Below, piece after piece: positions 23,252-35,395 of a stretch of DNA of 64,000 nucleotides. The number at the start of each line of letters is the position of its first letter. Within the stretch, counting starts at the first letter, position 1. Location of the stretch: positions 285,495 to 349,494 of the forward strand of contig SNVD02008806.1 of NCBI GenBank assembly GCA_013180625.2. Reading direction: 5' to 3'. Made by a program: the position numbers and the translations under genes. This stretch comes from Boswellia sacra (Eukaryota > Streptophyta > Magnoliopsida > Sapindales > Burseraceae). The notes beneath the pieces were generated by a model, which saw only the letters and a program-made list of their open reading frames with translations, ran no database searches and was not told the DNA's origin.

Positions 23252-24408
23252 GGGATAATGTCACAGATAATTCATACCTTTTGACATAATATTGTAGAGA
23301 TAGATATTTTATATTTTTATCTAAATTTGATCCTATATTTTAAAAAACTCATTATAAATCATTATTTTGTTACTTATACCGTTACATGACTCATTATTTT
23401 TCTAAATTAAATAATTAAAAATAATTAAAAAAGGCAAAAAATTTTGGTCATTCCATATATACTGAAATTTAAAAACCTTAAAGCCTGCAACCACCAAGAT
23501 TCAGAAAATCTTCAACCATCTCCGTCTTTCTCCTTCTGTTACCTCCTCTATTTCCCATTAACAGCTTCAGTGATTTTTCTGCTACAAGGAACCTAGAGAA
23601 TTTCAATTATGTGAGCAAAATCAAATTCTTACCCTTATCTTCTGATTCAACTCTTTTCCAAAATTGAGAGAACCTTCGCTACCCCCACTTCCATCATCAC
23701 TGTCATGTGTCTTCACAGCCATCCGACATGCCGCCGCTGCCGCTACCTAGACTGTAGAATATAGGTTTTGGGCTTTCCATGAAAGAGAGGAAAGAAGAGG
23801 GAGAGAGAGATGCGGAGGAGTTGGAGGAAGGTGGAAGGATCAGCGGAGAGCAGGTCGCAGCGGAGAGAGAGGGGTTTCTAGCGGACGGCAGTGACAAAGG
23901 GAGAAAGAGAGAGATGCGGAGGAGTTGGTGGCGGTGGGAGAAGAAGATAGTGAAGATAGTTTTTATTTGGGGATTTTTGAATTTTTTTTCCTGAGATGGT
24001 TTTCATGGTCGCCTACTGCTTACTTGCATTCGGTGTTCTGTATAGATGGGAGAGAAGAAATTGGCTTGAAGATGATGAAAAAGGAAAAGAAATTGGCCTT
24101 AACAAAAAAGGGTGTAAGAAAGTGACGTGTAGAAGAAAATAAAGGGAGAGACAAAATAAAAATAAAAATTCAAAAGTTTTTCTTTTACTGTCTGTTGACT
24201 TCAGATTTTGTAGGTTGACTTTTATAGTTATAATTATTATAACTCATCGTAATCAATTTATTTATATATATCTAACGACCCAAGTAATAAAAAAGAGGAC
24301 TATAATAAGTTTCTCAAAATAAAACGATCAAATTTAGACCAAAATATAAAAAATCTATTTTTTTAATATTTTATCAAAAAATTAGAGAGGTCTGTCACGT
24401 TATCTCAT
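23252..24408. mobile_element. 1.16-kb long-TIR DNA element, Mutator-like, possible Pack-MULE
   Basis: The left arm (from GGGATAATGTCACAG) and the reverse complement of the right arm (from GAGATAACGTGACAG) align over about 130 bp. Shared blocks include TATATTTT, TCTAAATTTGATC and TTATTACTT-like ends. TGTTTATT occurs at 23244-23251 and 24409-24416 and fits a target duplication, if the right end takes two extra bases. The interior (about 23,480-24,130) is less AT-rich and gene-like: a CT-rich leader-like part, then a purine-rich stretch coding for Glu/Arg-rich peptide. There is no transposase. Long TIRs with cargo suggest a Pack-MULE, but the source gene is not recognised. Confidence 0.6.
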
Positions 24409-24416
24409 TGTTTATT

Positions 24417-25438
24417 GACTTTGTTCATTGAATGGTTCATATTAAAAGAGAAAAGATTAAAAAAAAAACTTGAGAAGAAAGTAATCCAATTAAAAACTAT
24501 ATTTGACTTTCAAATATATATTTTTCTAAATTATTAAGCGAAGTCTCAAAAAGACAGGACGAAGGTTACTTGGAATTAAAAAATAATAAAATAACAAATT
24601 CTTTTGTCGAAATCTTATTAACAAACCTTTTTCTTAATAGTGATCATTATATACGTCGAAAATAAAAAGTTATTCTTTTTTATCCTATTTTTTTTACTCG
24701 TCAATCTCCATTTCTAAATCCACCTTATTAAAAATTTAAAATTACTTTTTTGCCTCGCTAAATCTCATTTATTCCTAAATTACCCTTTTATGATATAAGT
24801 GATATTATAATTATTTTTTTCATATTATTTTCGCTCTTGAACAGGGTAGACTGGGATGCTTTAATTTATTGTTTTATTAATTTTCATCAAGATTCAATCT
24901 ATTTTCAGATATAGTTGTGAACTTCAGTCTTTCTCTACTTGGGATGTCGTATAACAAAGAGCAAATAGGAGAAGCAAAATAAAGAGTCATGCTTTCATTT
25001 GTTTTGTTGAGATCGAGATCAAATTAAAAACGAGCTTGGTAGAATGAACACGCAGGATAAGTTATGAAAAGGATTTGCTTGTCTTTTCCAGTTGCTGGGA
25101 TGGGTAGTTTGAAAGCTTAAGATAACAGGTTCTTTTGGCACTTGATTCCTTCTTCTTAAGTCGATTTCTTCTTAGTTTTTCAACTCAGAATTCTTAGTTT
25201 AGTACTCAAGTTCATGGCAGGAATTATTTTTTATTCAGATCCAGGAGTTATTAATATGAGAAAAGAAAAAAAAATACTTAAAAACTTAATTAAATCTCAC
25301 TTGACTTGAACAAGTAATATATATATTTATTAAGTTAGATATAAGTATATAAGATTTTAAATTACAAATTAGATTTTGGGAGAAAATTAGGGTTTATAAC
25401 ATGATAAATGACATAAATGTGTATTTAGATTTTTTTTT
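24417..25438. other. AT-rich spacer
   Basis: No ORF, RNA gene or clear repeat structure is supported. The 24,640-24,830 stretch (TTTTTTATCCTATTTTTTTT ... TTACCCTTTT) resembles the outer part of a MITE, but no partner arm was found. Confidence 0.35.
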
Positions 25439-25948
25439 TGTCTTTTTTAAGCAATTTATTTTAGGATAATATTGTCATAAAATATAAAAATATAAATAGG
25501 GGCTAACGAGCTTGAGGGTAGAAGCTGAATATAACCACTTTGAAATAAAATTAGCAAGTTCAAAAAGCCCAAAGCCCAATCCAAATCCAAAAACTCGTAA
25601 GACATCATCAGTCAAAGAAGTCTAGATTAGTCCATTTTTAACCTAGAACGAGAAGCTCAAGATTCAAGCCCACCAGAGACCAAGCTCATTTGATGGGCAA
25701 TTGCATCATGGCCCATGACTCATTGGCAGTGAATAACCACTTATCGCCCATGTTCTGGCTCAAAGTTAGCTCAACAATTATATATACTCGAGGTACGTCA
25801 CTAAAATTCAGGTCAGGCAAATAGTTAAATTGTTGTCCACAGTCATTTTTATGATTAACTTAAGCATCGAAGTGGATATGTAGCGCTAACAATAGAAGTT
25901 CTCTTGCTTTTGCAAGGAAGCTGGCACATCAGCCAGCGATATTCAACA
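25439..25948 (+). repeat. Probable solo LTR of a gypsy element
   Basis: The 3' half has the layout of the Tat LTR in this window. A TATA run TTATATATACTC at about 25,775 is followed by AACTTAAGCATCGAAGTGG, comparable to ACTTGAGCGTCGGAGGG in the Tat LTR. Then come CTTGCTTTTGCAAGG and the end ATTCAACA at 25,948. The run TTTTT follows, and TTTTT also precedes TGTC at 25,439, which would give a 510-bp LTR. That duplication is too simple to prove the left border. No internal region is attached. Confidence 0.45.
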
Positions 25949-26377
25949 TTTTTTCTTATTTTTTCCTGATTTATATTAGATTTGGGCCGTCCAAATTTTG
26001 TCTCAAACTGATTTTAGAATTGTTATCGCTACTCAAATTCAACTAAGTTATATATGGTTTAATTTAGTATGTATAATAAATATGCAATATGTTAACAACA
26101 TTAGTTTAGAATTTTTATATGCTAACATATTTATGTGCGTGCGTAAGAATACATATACAAAGATTGATTTTTTTTCCTAACAATTATAATAATAATAAAA
26201 AATGAATAGAGAAAATTTTATTAATTACGTGAATAAATGCTTACTTCTTACATGAATTTATTGAAGGATTTTTTTTTAAATTACTTGCTAGATCATTTTA
26301 AATATTTCCATATAATTGATTTGTAGTATCCTCAAAGTCATAAGCTATTATAAAAATAGATTAAATATGGGATTATA
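25949..26377. other. AT-rich spacer
   Basis: No supportable gene. The 60-residue ORF at 25,998-26,180 has no domain and runs into an AT-rich tract. Confidence 0.4.
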
Positions 26378-27167
26378 TGCACGTACGGATGGCAAAAACC
26401 CAGGTCGGGCCGAGGACCTCAATCCCCAACCTTAGCAGGCAATTTAAATCCTTGTCCTTGGAAAATCACTGGTCCGTGCTTGCCTTCATATTATTTGAGA
26501 TAATTTTTTCTTTGAATTTGTATTGATATTTAAAATGTTTCCAAAAGATTTAAGTTTTAATAAATAAAATAAACATAGATATTAGATATATATATAAGAA
26601 AAACCATTTATTAAATAATTTTTAATTAAATTAGTAAATTGATTACTAAAATATTAATGTATGAAATTATACATAGAAAGTCATTATTTTAAATTTGAAG
26701 TTAAATTAACATAAGATAATATTCTAAAATGTACAAACATCTAATTTCTTCATTGAAAACAGATCAATTGAATCATTCAAATTAGGGTTAATTTTTTTTA
26801 GGGTTTCTTTTTGGTTGATTATGATTTTTTGGTTTAAAAATATTGAATTCATAATTTGATAATTAAAATTGGTTTGGAATTGAGTTGGGCTCACACACTT
26901 GTTTTGGCATCATATTTAGTTTTAGCTATATATGACAATTGTAATTGGATTTGGTTCGGGTCTTAATACAATTGCAAATTAATTCAATTTAATTATACAG
27001 GGGGAGCATGATCCCTGACTCTACCTGGCCTAGCCAGTCCCCGAAGTTCTAATCCTTTTCCCCGGCCGAATTCTCTCGAATTTTGAGCAATTCCCTAGGT
27101 GTTTGTTGCTAGGCCGGGAAGCCGGGTACCCAACTCCACTCGGGTACATTTACCATGCCTACTTGCA
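26378..27167. mobile_element. Decayed hAT-like non-autonomous element
   Basis: The left end TGCACGTACGGATGGCAAAA and the reverse complement of the right end TGCAAGTAGGCATGGTAAA form an imperfect inverted repeat. The (G)GGATGGCAAA core is typical of plant hAT-derived repeats. Both ends carry GC-rich subterminal stretches (CCCAGGTCGGGCCGAGG; GCTAGGCCGGGAAGCCGGG) in otherwise AT-rich DNA. No clean target duplication and no ORF were found. Confidence 0.45.
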
Positions 27168-28698
27168 CCTCATATATATCATTCTATACTCATTTCTTTA
27201 TAAAACCTTTACTAAAAATTTTAATTTTTTTAAATCCCTAAATAATTTCATTAATAATCTCAATTAAATATTTATACCTTATTTAATTAATATTTATTAG
27301 ACTTATATTTTTCTTGCTTTACCTTTCTACTTGTTGGTGCCATGGTTAGTCCTATTTTCCATTTTTTTTCCCATTTGTATATTTGAATCACCTTATGATT
27401 TTGGTGCCATGAACATATATCATTAAGATACAAATAATTTTGGATAAGTTTTAATATACTTAATTAAATGACCGGTTTCAAAGATTTTTAGACCTATTTC
27501 AGTACTTTAGAAACACTTCTGATTTGGGAATTAAAACAATAAATAAAGATTTTAAATAAAAATTTAATTGTGTCGTTAATTAAATTGTTTTTATAGATAT
27601 TTTACTTAATTTTTTAAAAAAATAATGAGTATGAGAAAATAGAGAAGTAGTAAATAGCTCCACCCCAAAATTTTAAAGAGTTGTTGATCCTCTTTTATCG
27701 ATAAATAGTAAACTAGTGCATGCAGATATTCTAAATTTAACTAAAAATCTAAATATTTTAATAACAATACTATTTGCATCTGCATTAATACTCTGAACAC
27801 CCATAGTTTGTAAACAAATTTATATGAAACATTTTACACTTGACATGCTCAACGAGGAATTCTATCTTTGATTTACGCCAAGTATGTTGAAAGAAAAAAA
27901 TATATTTTGTATAAATACATTAACATTTAAGAAATATAAGATAAAATGATCCAATTATAAGGGTAGGGGTTGAGCTTTAGCAAGTTTGATTTTTTTTTTT
28001 TTTATTCACCTTCAAGATATTTGGTATAATGTTTGATTAAATCAATATTCCGCGTATCAAGTAGTAGTGGATACACTCAATAGCTTGCCCTAAAGATGAA
28101 CTGAATTTGTAAATTTAAAAAAATGGGCATTTTTATACAATTATGTAAAAATTTGGCAAAGGGTAGGACTATTTTCACTGAAAAAATGCTTAGAACACCC
28201 ATTAGTTGATAAAATTATGTATTATTAGAAAACCATAAATAAAATTATATAAAAAGACATGAAATAGATTTTTTTTATATTGATTTATCATGAACAGATG
28301 AACTCTAATTCTTATCTTTGATTTATATCTTTGAATTAATCTCCATATTTATACATAAAATTGGTGCAATCCAATTATAATTGAAAAAAGTAATTTAATA
28401 TTCTCCAATCTCCATAAGCAAGGAAGAGGATTCAATTTATATTATTTGGTAATTGTCAAATCTTTGTTAAGGGAAGATTGAGTTGATTGGAGTTTGTGGT
28501 TGCTGGGTAAAACAATTCTCAATCAACATTATACGATCTGTTCCCTTGATAAATTAAACACAAAAAAAAAAAAAACTTGGTACCTTCTTTTGTTGCATGT
28601 TTTGGAACCAAGCCTAGGGGTCCATAAAATAGGTCAAAAACTCATGCAATAGCAATATTCCACATAAAAATATGATATTAATGGTGCTTATCAGATGC
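27168..28698. other. AT-rich spacer with two related segments
   Basis: Two segments starting at about 27,794 and 28,193 share GAACACCCAT, then AATTCTATCTTTGATTTA-like sequence, then TCCAATTATAA in the same order. They are probably diverged copies of one repeat about 400 bp apart. No gene is supported. Confidence 0.35.
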
Positions 28699-28707
28699 AA
28701 AATTTAA

Positions 28708-29484
28708 GAGTAGTTCTATTCAATCCCTATTTTTCTTTTCATTAGCTCTATCTCTTATTTAATGAGGGTAAAATTACAATTTTAGACAATTTTTCATCAA
28801 ACTTAAGTTCTCTTTTAAATATATTTATGGTAATATTAATTAAATTATTATTTAATTTTTAATTAACTGTCCTTTTTATCTCATTAGCCCCACCTCTTAT
28901 TTGATACAAATTTAATTAAATTATCATTTAATTTTTAGTTAACTTATTATTTGATCTTAATGATGTTTAATTTTTTTCAATCTTTTAAATAATACTATGA
29001 ACGGTACATAAAAAAATTAATGATTTTAACAGTAATCAATTGTTTCTTCATATATTATTATATCCTCCAAGTTCATATAAAAAAAAATAAATCAAATATT
29101 TCTTAGTTATGTTTTTTTGATAGGGAGAGAGAAAGAAAAATTGATGATTTGATGTCCATTAGATTTAGGGTTATGTGATTAACTGAAATTTAAAAATCAA
29201 GAAAAAATGAATTTTAATTTGAGAAAAAAAATATGGAAATGGGAGAGAAAGAGGTAGGTGGAGAGAGAGAGAGAGGATGATGTTGATCATTGATAGTATT
29301 AGAGAGAAAATAGGAAAAGATGATTGAGATATATTAGGAGGAATTGAAAGTTTTTGTTAAATTCACTAACTCAATATTAAATATCAATTATCTTATTTAT
29401 TGTATTTTTATTACAATTGTGTCCTTACTTAATTTTGAGGTGAGGACTAATGAGATAAAAAATGGAGGTTAAATAGAACTACTC
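28708..29484. mobile_element. 777-bp MITE with GAGTAG termini and 9-bp TSD
   Basis: The left end GAGTAGTTCTATTCAATCCC and the reverse complement of the right end GAGTAGTTCTATTTAACCTC match, and the similarity runs inward for about 80 bp (CTCATTAG, ACAATTGTAAT-like blocks). A perfect 9-bp duplication AAAATTTAA lies at 28699-28707 and 29485-29493. No ORF. Nine-base duplications fit a Mutator-like origin. The termini resemble those of the 9,550-10,421 element. Confidence 0.82.
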
Positions 29485-29493
29485 AAAATTTAA

Positions 29494-31806
29494 TTGTAAT
29501 AAAAAAGGCCTATTTGATACAAAATTTAATTATCTAAAGTTAAATTTAATTAAATTAAGCAAGCTGGAATCTCATGCAATGTGTTGTCATGGTATTTAGG
29601 ACTATAAAGCAAAGTATCATCTTCATGCAACATCCAATATTTAATAAGTAAAATCCAATAAAGTGCCCAAATGCTTCTTTTAGGCCAAGTGGACTCAAGC
29701 TACCTATGAGACTTTTGAAATGGGTTGTGTTCTAGTTGGACCAAATGAGAGAAATAAAGTTTATATCTTCTATCTTATACAAACAATATTAAATTTATCC
29801 ATTGTTTTCAAATCAATTATCCTAGTGCCCCACAAATTATGCTAACCTCTCTATTATCTCATGGCTTTCTATCCAAAAACAACTATAAATCGACCAAGGT
29901 ATCTAGGTCTACCAAAAAAAAGAAAAACACAAAGTCTTTAGGAGGTATGCTAGTTTTAGTCAAAACACTAGCCATTCCTGTCCAAAATGCTCTTAGAACA
30001 CGTTCACCATTCATCAAAGCAGTTTTATTATAGCCATTTTTATTATTATGAAGAAAATTGCTTCGTAGCCATTCCTACTCAAAATTCAGTCCAAGAAAGT
30101 TCTAAACATGTTTCCTTTAGCCCTTCAGTTCAAATCTGATTCCATATATGATTTCAAATATTTAGGTTCATATCTTACTTGGATCTCAACCCTACAAATG
30201 TGCCACCATTTTTTTTTCTCTTGTTTGCTCCCACTACCAAGCTTTCTTTCGAAGGATCTCAATCTTTTAAGGTTTTCTATCACATATTTACAACATAGCA
30301 TCTCTTGGTCGATTAAAGACCTTGAGGTGTAATGAATCAACTTCTCAGATTCAAGCAAAAGTCTCTCTTTGATGTTGAAGACATAGACAATTCTTTCTAA
30401 TCTAGAAGACATAAGAATGAATATAATCATTTTTTAATATGTTTGTGATTTATTGTGGGTTTATTTATCTTTTTCCCTTTGTTAAAAATCGAGACTATGC
30501 CTTCATTCCAATTGGTGACTAGATCACGTCATATGATCAAGAAACTATTCATGAAAATTTGCTTTTGTTATTGATCAATTCTTGCCATGCTTGAACAGAA
30601 AATGCAATTAAAGTTGTGGCGGCTGGTTTTAGTAAGCAATGTTGGGTATTCTCAAAACTTGTAGTGGTAAGAAAAGCAGAAATGGGTGACCATTAAGGAT
30701 CAGTATCCTATTTGGATCTTAGTTTTGCCTAACCTTTTTAGGATCTCAAGACAGATGGTAACTAATAGATCCAATGGCTAGGATTATCTTTTATTACTTT
30801 TTAATACAAACGACATAGTTTGTTGAAAAAAAAAAATTTAAACTTTCTAACTTTTCTTCTCCATTTCAAAAAGCAGAACGCATCTCACAATTGTTCTTCA
30901 TCATCTCAAAAGCAATATAGAAAGAAATTCCGAAGACATACCACTTTACTTATCGTGAACAATAAAAATCAACCACACAACTCTGTCTGTGTCTTCTTGT
31001 GTGGTATAGATTCAATAGCCATTGTTTTTTTATTTTTTTTTATTTTGCCTTTTCCGAGTTGTATATCTAAGGTGTTGAAAAAATATCTATCATATCTAGT
31101 TTACTTTTCTTCTATCAGAGAACTAATGGCTTTAAAATCAGTTTTTTTTAATGAAAAAAAACCTAGCATAATAATTAGTCCCAAATCAAAGGTTTTCAAC
31201 TTTAGAGAAATACATCTATTTCAATCACTAGATTGATCAAGAAGGAGAACATGAATACATGCCCAAGCCAATCTTCTTATGTGGGATTTGTTTAATTATC
31301 TTGTTTGTTGTCGAGATGACGAAGAATAACAATGTTTTGAATTATAAATCAGAAATCTAACCAATAAAAAAATAAATTATGTTAAATGAAGTTTGTTTTC
31401 GGAATATTGGAACACCTATAGCGAAAAAGATCTTATTCTTAAAATTAATTTAAAGATAGTTTGAAAAAAAGGGTGTTTAGAGTTTTTTTGAAGTGTAAAT
31501 AGCTCCACATTTTGGTAAATAATAGAAAAATTTTTGTAGATTCACTAAAACTCCAAAAAGCCCTATAGATTTAACTGTTTACAATTAACCTTTAAAGGAT
31601 TTGGAGACCTTGTAAAAAATTACGGTCGCAAGACTTGACTATTTTGCTAATTAACCCATAATTTTATCGAGGTTCTACTTGGATGCATATTACTGTCTTT
31701 GTTAGAAGTACGTGAAATAAACAAATTTGTTATACAACTAGTTGGTAGAAACACCAGTTGACATCCACCATCAGTTGCAAGACCAGGCATAAGGGCAAGG
31801 CTAACG
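29494..31806. other. Spacer left of the Sirevirus element
   Basis: Several ORFs of 64-138 residues occur, but none has a domain, a good start context or codon-like composition. The 138-residue ORF at 30,820-31,236 is Phe/Lys-rich and low complexity. The last 150 bp (ending ...GCTAACG before AGCAA) is the left flank of the Sirevirus insertion and so once adjoined the macro-domain gene at 42,747. Confidence 0.4.
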
Positions 31807-31811
31807 AGCAA

Positions 31812-33599
31812 TGTTGGTGTTAACGTAAAACATGTGACATGCACATGTTAAAATTTTGGTTAACTTGTGATAAAAGTAAGAAAAATATTTTGATTCATAT
31901 TTTACTGTTTCTAGATAATTATTATAGGAAGTATTTTGATTTACAATAAATATCTCTCTTGATCAAGATAATATTTCTTTTATCCTAATCAAAATAGGAA
32001 GATAGTTAATGTATCCTTTTTACTTTATGAGATTAACTATAAAACATTTCTTATTTTGTTTTATCCAAATCCTAATGTGATCTTGATTAAGATCCTTTCT
32101 GGACTTTTAGGAAGATTGTATCAAGACCTCTCAATATATATTGATGTATGAAAAAGTCGACAACAAGCATTGAAAAAAAGAGAGAGTCTTTTGCGCAAGA
32201 GAGCTTCTTGATCACCGCATTCCATGACTTTGTAAGAGACAAGCTTTGACGCAAAGGAATGTCTTTATATCTTTGATTCATTGAGTCTTTGTTTTCATGT
32301 ATGAGAGTTAAAATCGTACACGACTTATTGATCAAGTCTGAGTGAGTTAGTAGACACTTAGGGAAACTCGAGGGTTGAGTGTTTATGAAATTCTGCACCA
32401 GACATCGGGTGTTATGTATAACTTAACAGTATTCTGTTAAGTTATTTGTGACAGAGAGTGAGCAGTGTCACTAGTGTTTAGGATCTTTGCAAAGATCTTA
32501 TTTGTCAAAGATTAGGTCTGTGTATGAGGGTGAGTCAGCACTGTAAAAGGTCTTAAAGATTGTACAAACAAGAACATAGTGAATTGCAGCTCTATAACTG
32601 TCCGTGGACGTAGGTTTTTATAACCGAACCACGTAATAGGGGTGTTCGTCGGTTTGGATATGATGGATTTAGCGAATAACCAATCCAATCCAATAATGAT
32701 CGGTTTAGAGATTTTTCAATCCAATCCGATCCAATTAAACATTGAAATCCAATCTAATCCGATTTTTAAAAACATCATTCGATCTAATCCGAACTTTAAG
32801 AAAATTAAAAAAGAAAAAAGAAAAGTCCAATATGATCCAATAATAAACACAAGTTATTATATAAAAATAATGATAACATGAAGTTACCAAGCAAATTAAA
32901 ATATTGGTAAACCATAATATAATAAATAAAAATTCATTTATAAATTGATTAATGTTCCTAACTAAAAACAACAATAAAAATTTAAATCATTACAATGCAA
33001 ATATTTTAATTTAAATAAATTTATAGGGCTCCATGCATTAAGCTACCATGCATAAAATGGAACTCGAAAAAATTTATTGCTACGTAATTGTATTAACTCA
33101 ATGTTATCTATGCATATTAAAGAATACCTTGCAAACATGAATAAATAATTAACAAGTAACTAATAGTTTTTATAATGAGATAAATATAATTGACATGAAA
33201 AAACAATTCATGAAATGAAAAAATAATAATAACTAAGTTATATTTATACTTTCCAATTACACATAGGACAGGTGCATTACATCAATGATCATCAAATGTT
33301 AATTTTAATTTTTAGATATTACATAGTTAATTTTATTTTCTATTACTTGGATTGGATCGGTTTATGATGGATTTTTATAGTAGGATCCATTATCCGATCC
33401 AATTAATTCGGTTCTCAAAAATTTCAATCCAATCTAATCCGTCAATTGATCAAATCCAATCAAAATTGGATCGGTTTGGATTGGATCGATCGGTTTGGAC
33501 TGGATTTTGAACACCCCTACCACGTAAAATCCTCCTGTGTTGATTTACATTATAGTTGGCTGTGTTGTTATTTGTAAGTGCATACCTCCAAAACTTTCA
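31812..33599 (+). repeat. 5' LTR of the Sirevirus element, split by a MITE
   Basis: It is 1,788 bp as found. Removing the hAT MITE and one copy of its 8-bp duplication leaves 897 bp, matching the 902-bp 3' LTR. It ends CTTTCA two bases before the primer-binding site. Confidence 0.93.
32637..33519. mobile_element. 883-bp hAT MITE nested in the Sirevirus 5' LTR
   Basis: The termini are perfect 11-bp inverted repeats TAGGGGTGTTC. The flanking 8-bp duplication CCACGTAA (32629-32636 and 33520-33527) occurs once in the intact 3' LTR at the matching place (near 42,660). Both subterminal regions are full of short repeats of the GGATTGGATCGG and CCAATCCAATCC type, as hAT transposases often bind. No transposase ORF. 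Confidence 0.95.
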
Positions 33600-33662
33600 A
33601 TTGGTATCAGAGCAGGTTCACTAATAGACAAGTGAAGAAAACAATCAAGTTGATCTGGAAGG

Positions 33663-35395
33663 ATGGAGTTTATTTGCAATGGAGGATCTGGAACGCAACC
33701 ATCTATTCTCGATGACAGTAATTACCCATATTGGAAGGTAAGAATGATGATGCATATCAAGTCTCTTGATGATAGGGCATGGATGAGTGTACTTAAGGGA
33801 TGGACACCGCCAACAAAGCTGAATGCCTTCGGTAATGTCGAACCAAAACCAGAGGATGAATGGTCTTATGAAGAATACCGACGATCCAGTTGGAACGCTA
33901 AGGCTCTTAATGCAATCTTTGCTGCAGTAGACTTAAACAACTTTGGACAGATTTCGAGATGCAATGTAGCCAAAGAAGCATGGGACATACTTGGGGTAAA
34001 ACATGAGGTACTGCATCTGTTAAAAGATCTAAACTAATGAGGTTGAATTCTCAATTTGAAAATCTGATGATGCATGAGGATGAATCAATTTCTGATTTTT
34101 ACTCTAAGATATGTCACATTACAAACTCAGCATACATGCTTGACAAAAATTTTACTGATGCAGAAGTTATTAGTAAAATAATTAGGTCTGTCCCAGACAA
34201 ATTTCAACTTAAAATTTCAGCTCTTGAGGAAGTTAAAAACACTGATAAAATGAGAGTTGATGAACTGATTGGTATTCTCCAAAACTTTGAAATAAATCAA
34301 AGTATTCAGAAACAAAAAGGTAAAAGCATTGTATTTAATGTGAAAGCTGAAAAATTTGATGATGAATGTAATGATGAGCTTGATGAAACTGATTCTAAAC
34401 AAATTGCTTTTCTAACAAAAAATTATGTCAAGTTCATGAAAAGAAATTTCAGAAAAAAGAATCAAGGAAAGCCATCAAACTCAAATGAAGAAAAGTTCAG
34501 AAAATTCAGCAAGGAGAATGATAAAAAGAAACTGAAACAACCTGAAAAGAAAGGGCAGATTCAGTGTTATGAATGCTTTGGTTTTGGGCATATTCAATCT
34601 GAATGTGCTAATCTCAAGAAGAAAAACAAAGGGCTAACAGCAACCTGGAGTGATGAATCAGAATCGGAGTCAGAAGACCAAGATTGTATGAGCAATTTTG
34701 TTGTATTTACTGCATTTGCAGCAGATAAAGGAAAGGCTGTTATGTCAGACATAACAGAAGACTGTCAAGACAATGTTGATCATTCAAATGAAGAAGATGG
34801 ACTAAAATATTATGAAGAATTGCAAGAAGCGTACAATACATTCTATGGTGAATGGCTGAGCCAGAAAGAAGAAATCAACACCTTGAAGCAGGAGATTGAA
34901 GTTCTGAAATGTGAAAAAGCTTATGCTGAAAATCACATCACTAAACTTGAGACTGTTTTAACAGACAAAACAGCATATATTGAGAAAATCATAACAAAAC
35001 TGGCTGATACCAAGAGATATGTTGATCAGCTCAAAATTGGAGTAGCCAAACTTGATCAAGTTTTGAACCTTGGAAGAGACAACTCCAACAAACATGGATT
35101 GGGGTACATAAAAGGAAATGTTGCATCTTCATCAAAAACAGTCTTTGTGAAAGCTTTAACATCAGGTAAGAGTTTTGAACCTAACTCTTTAAAGTCAAGT
35201 CCTAATTCCAAGAGCAATGAAACGTATGTTTCTCCACTAAGTTCTTTCAGATCCAGTCCTGAAAAGGTAAGGAAATTCATTTCTATTTATTATTTTTGTG
35301 GTAAAAAGGGACATATTAGGCCTAGATGCTTTAAATTGTTGAATCTTTCGTATAAAAGATCAAAACAATTTAAACTGTTATCAAAATCACAATAG
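33663..35395 (+). pseudogene. gag of the Sirevirus element, one frameshift
   Basis: The ATG at 33663 gives 124 residues (SILDDSNYPYWKVRMMMHIK, the usual copia Gag start). A one-base frameshift near 34,010 moves the reading into a 452-residue frame that ends at 35395. That frame holds the rest of the capsid (LNSQFENLMMHEDESISDFY), a zinc knuckle CYECFGFGHIQSEC (about 34,564-34,605), an acidic stretch, a long coiled coil (about 34,830-35,060) and a second zinc-knuckle-like motif at about 35,289-35,322. In the second motif the first cysteine is missing (YYFCGKKGHIRPRC). Confidence 0.88.

Noticed and set aside
30820..31236. 138-residue ORF
   Set aside because: Phe/Lys-rich AT noise without domain, start context or splice partners.
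31647..31844. 65-residue minus-strand ORF spanning the Sirevirus left border
   Set aside because: It crosses the insertion junction at 31,811/31,812, so it cannot be an ancestral gene. The host part gave no recognisable match.
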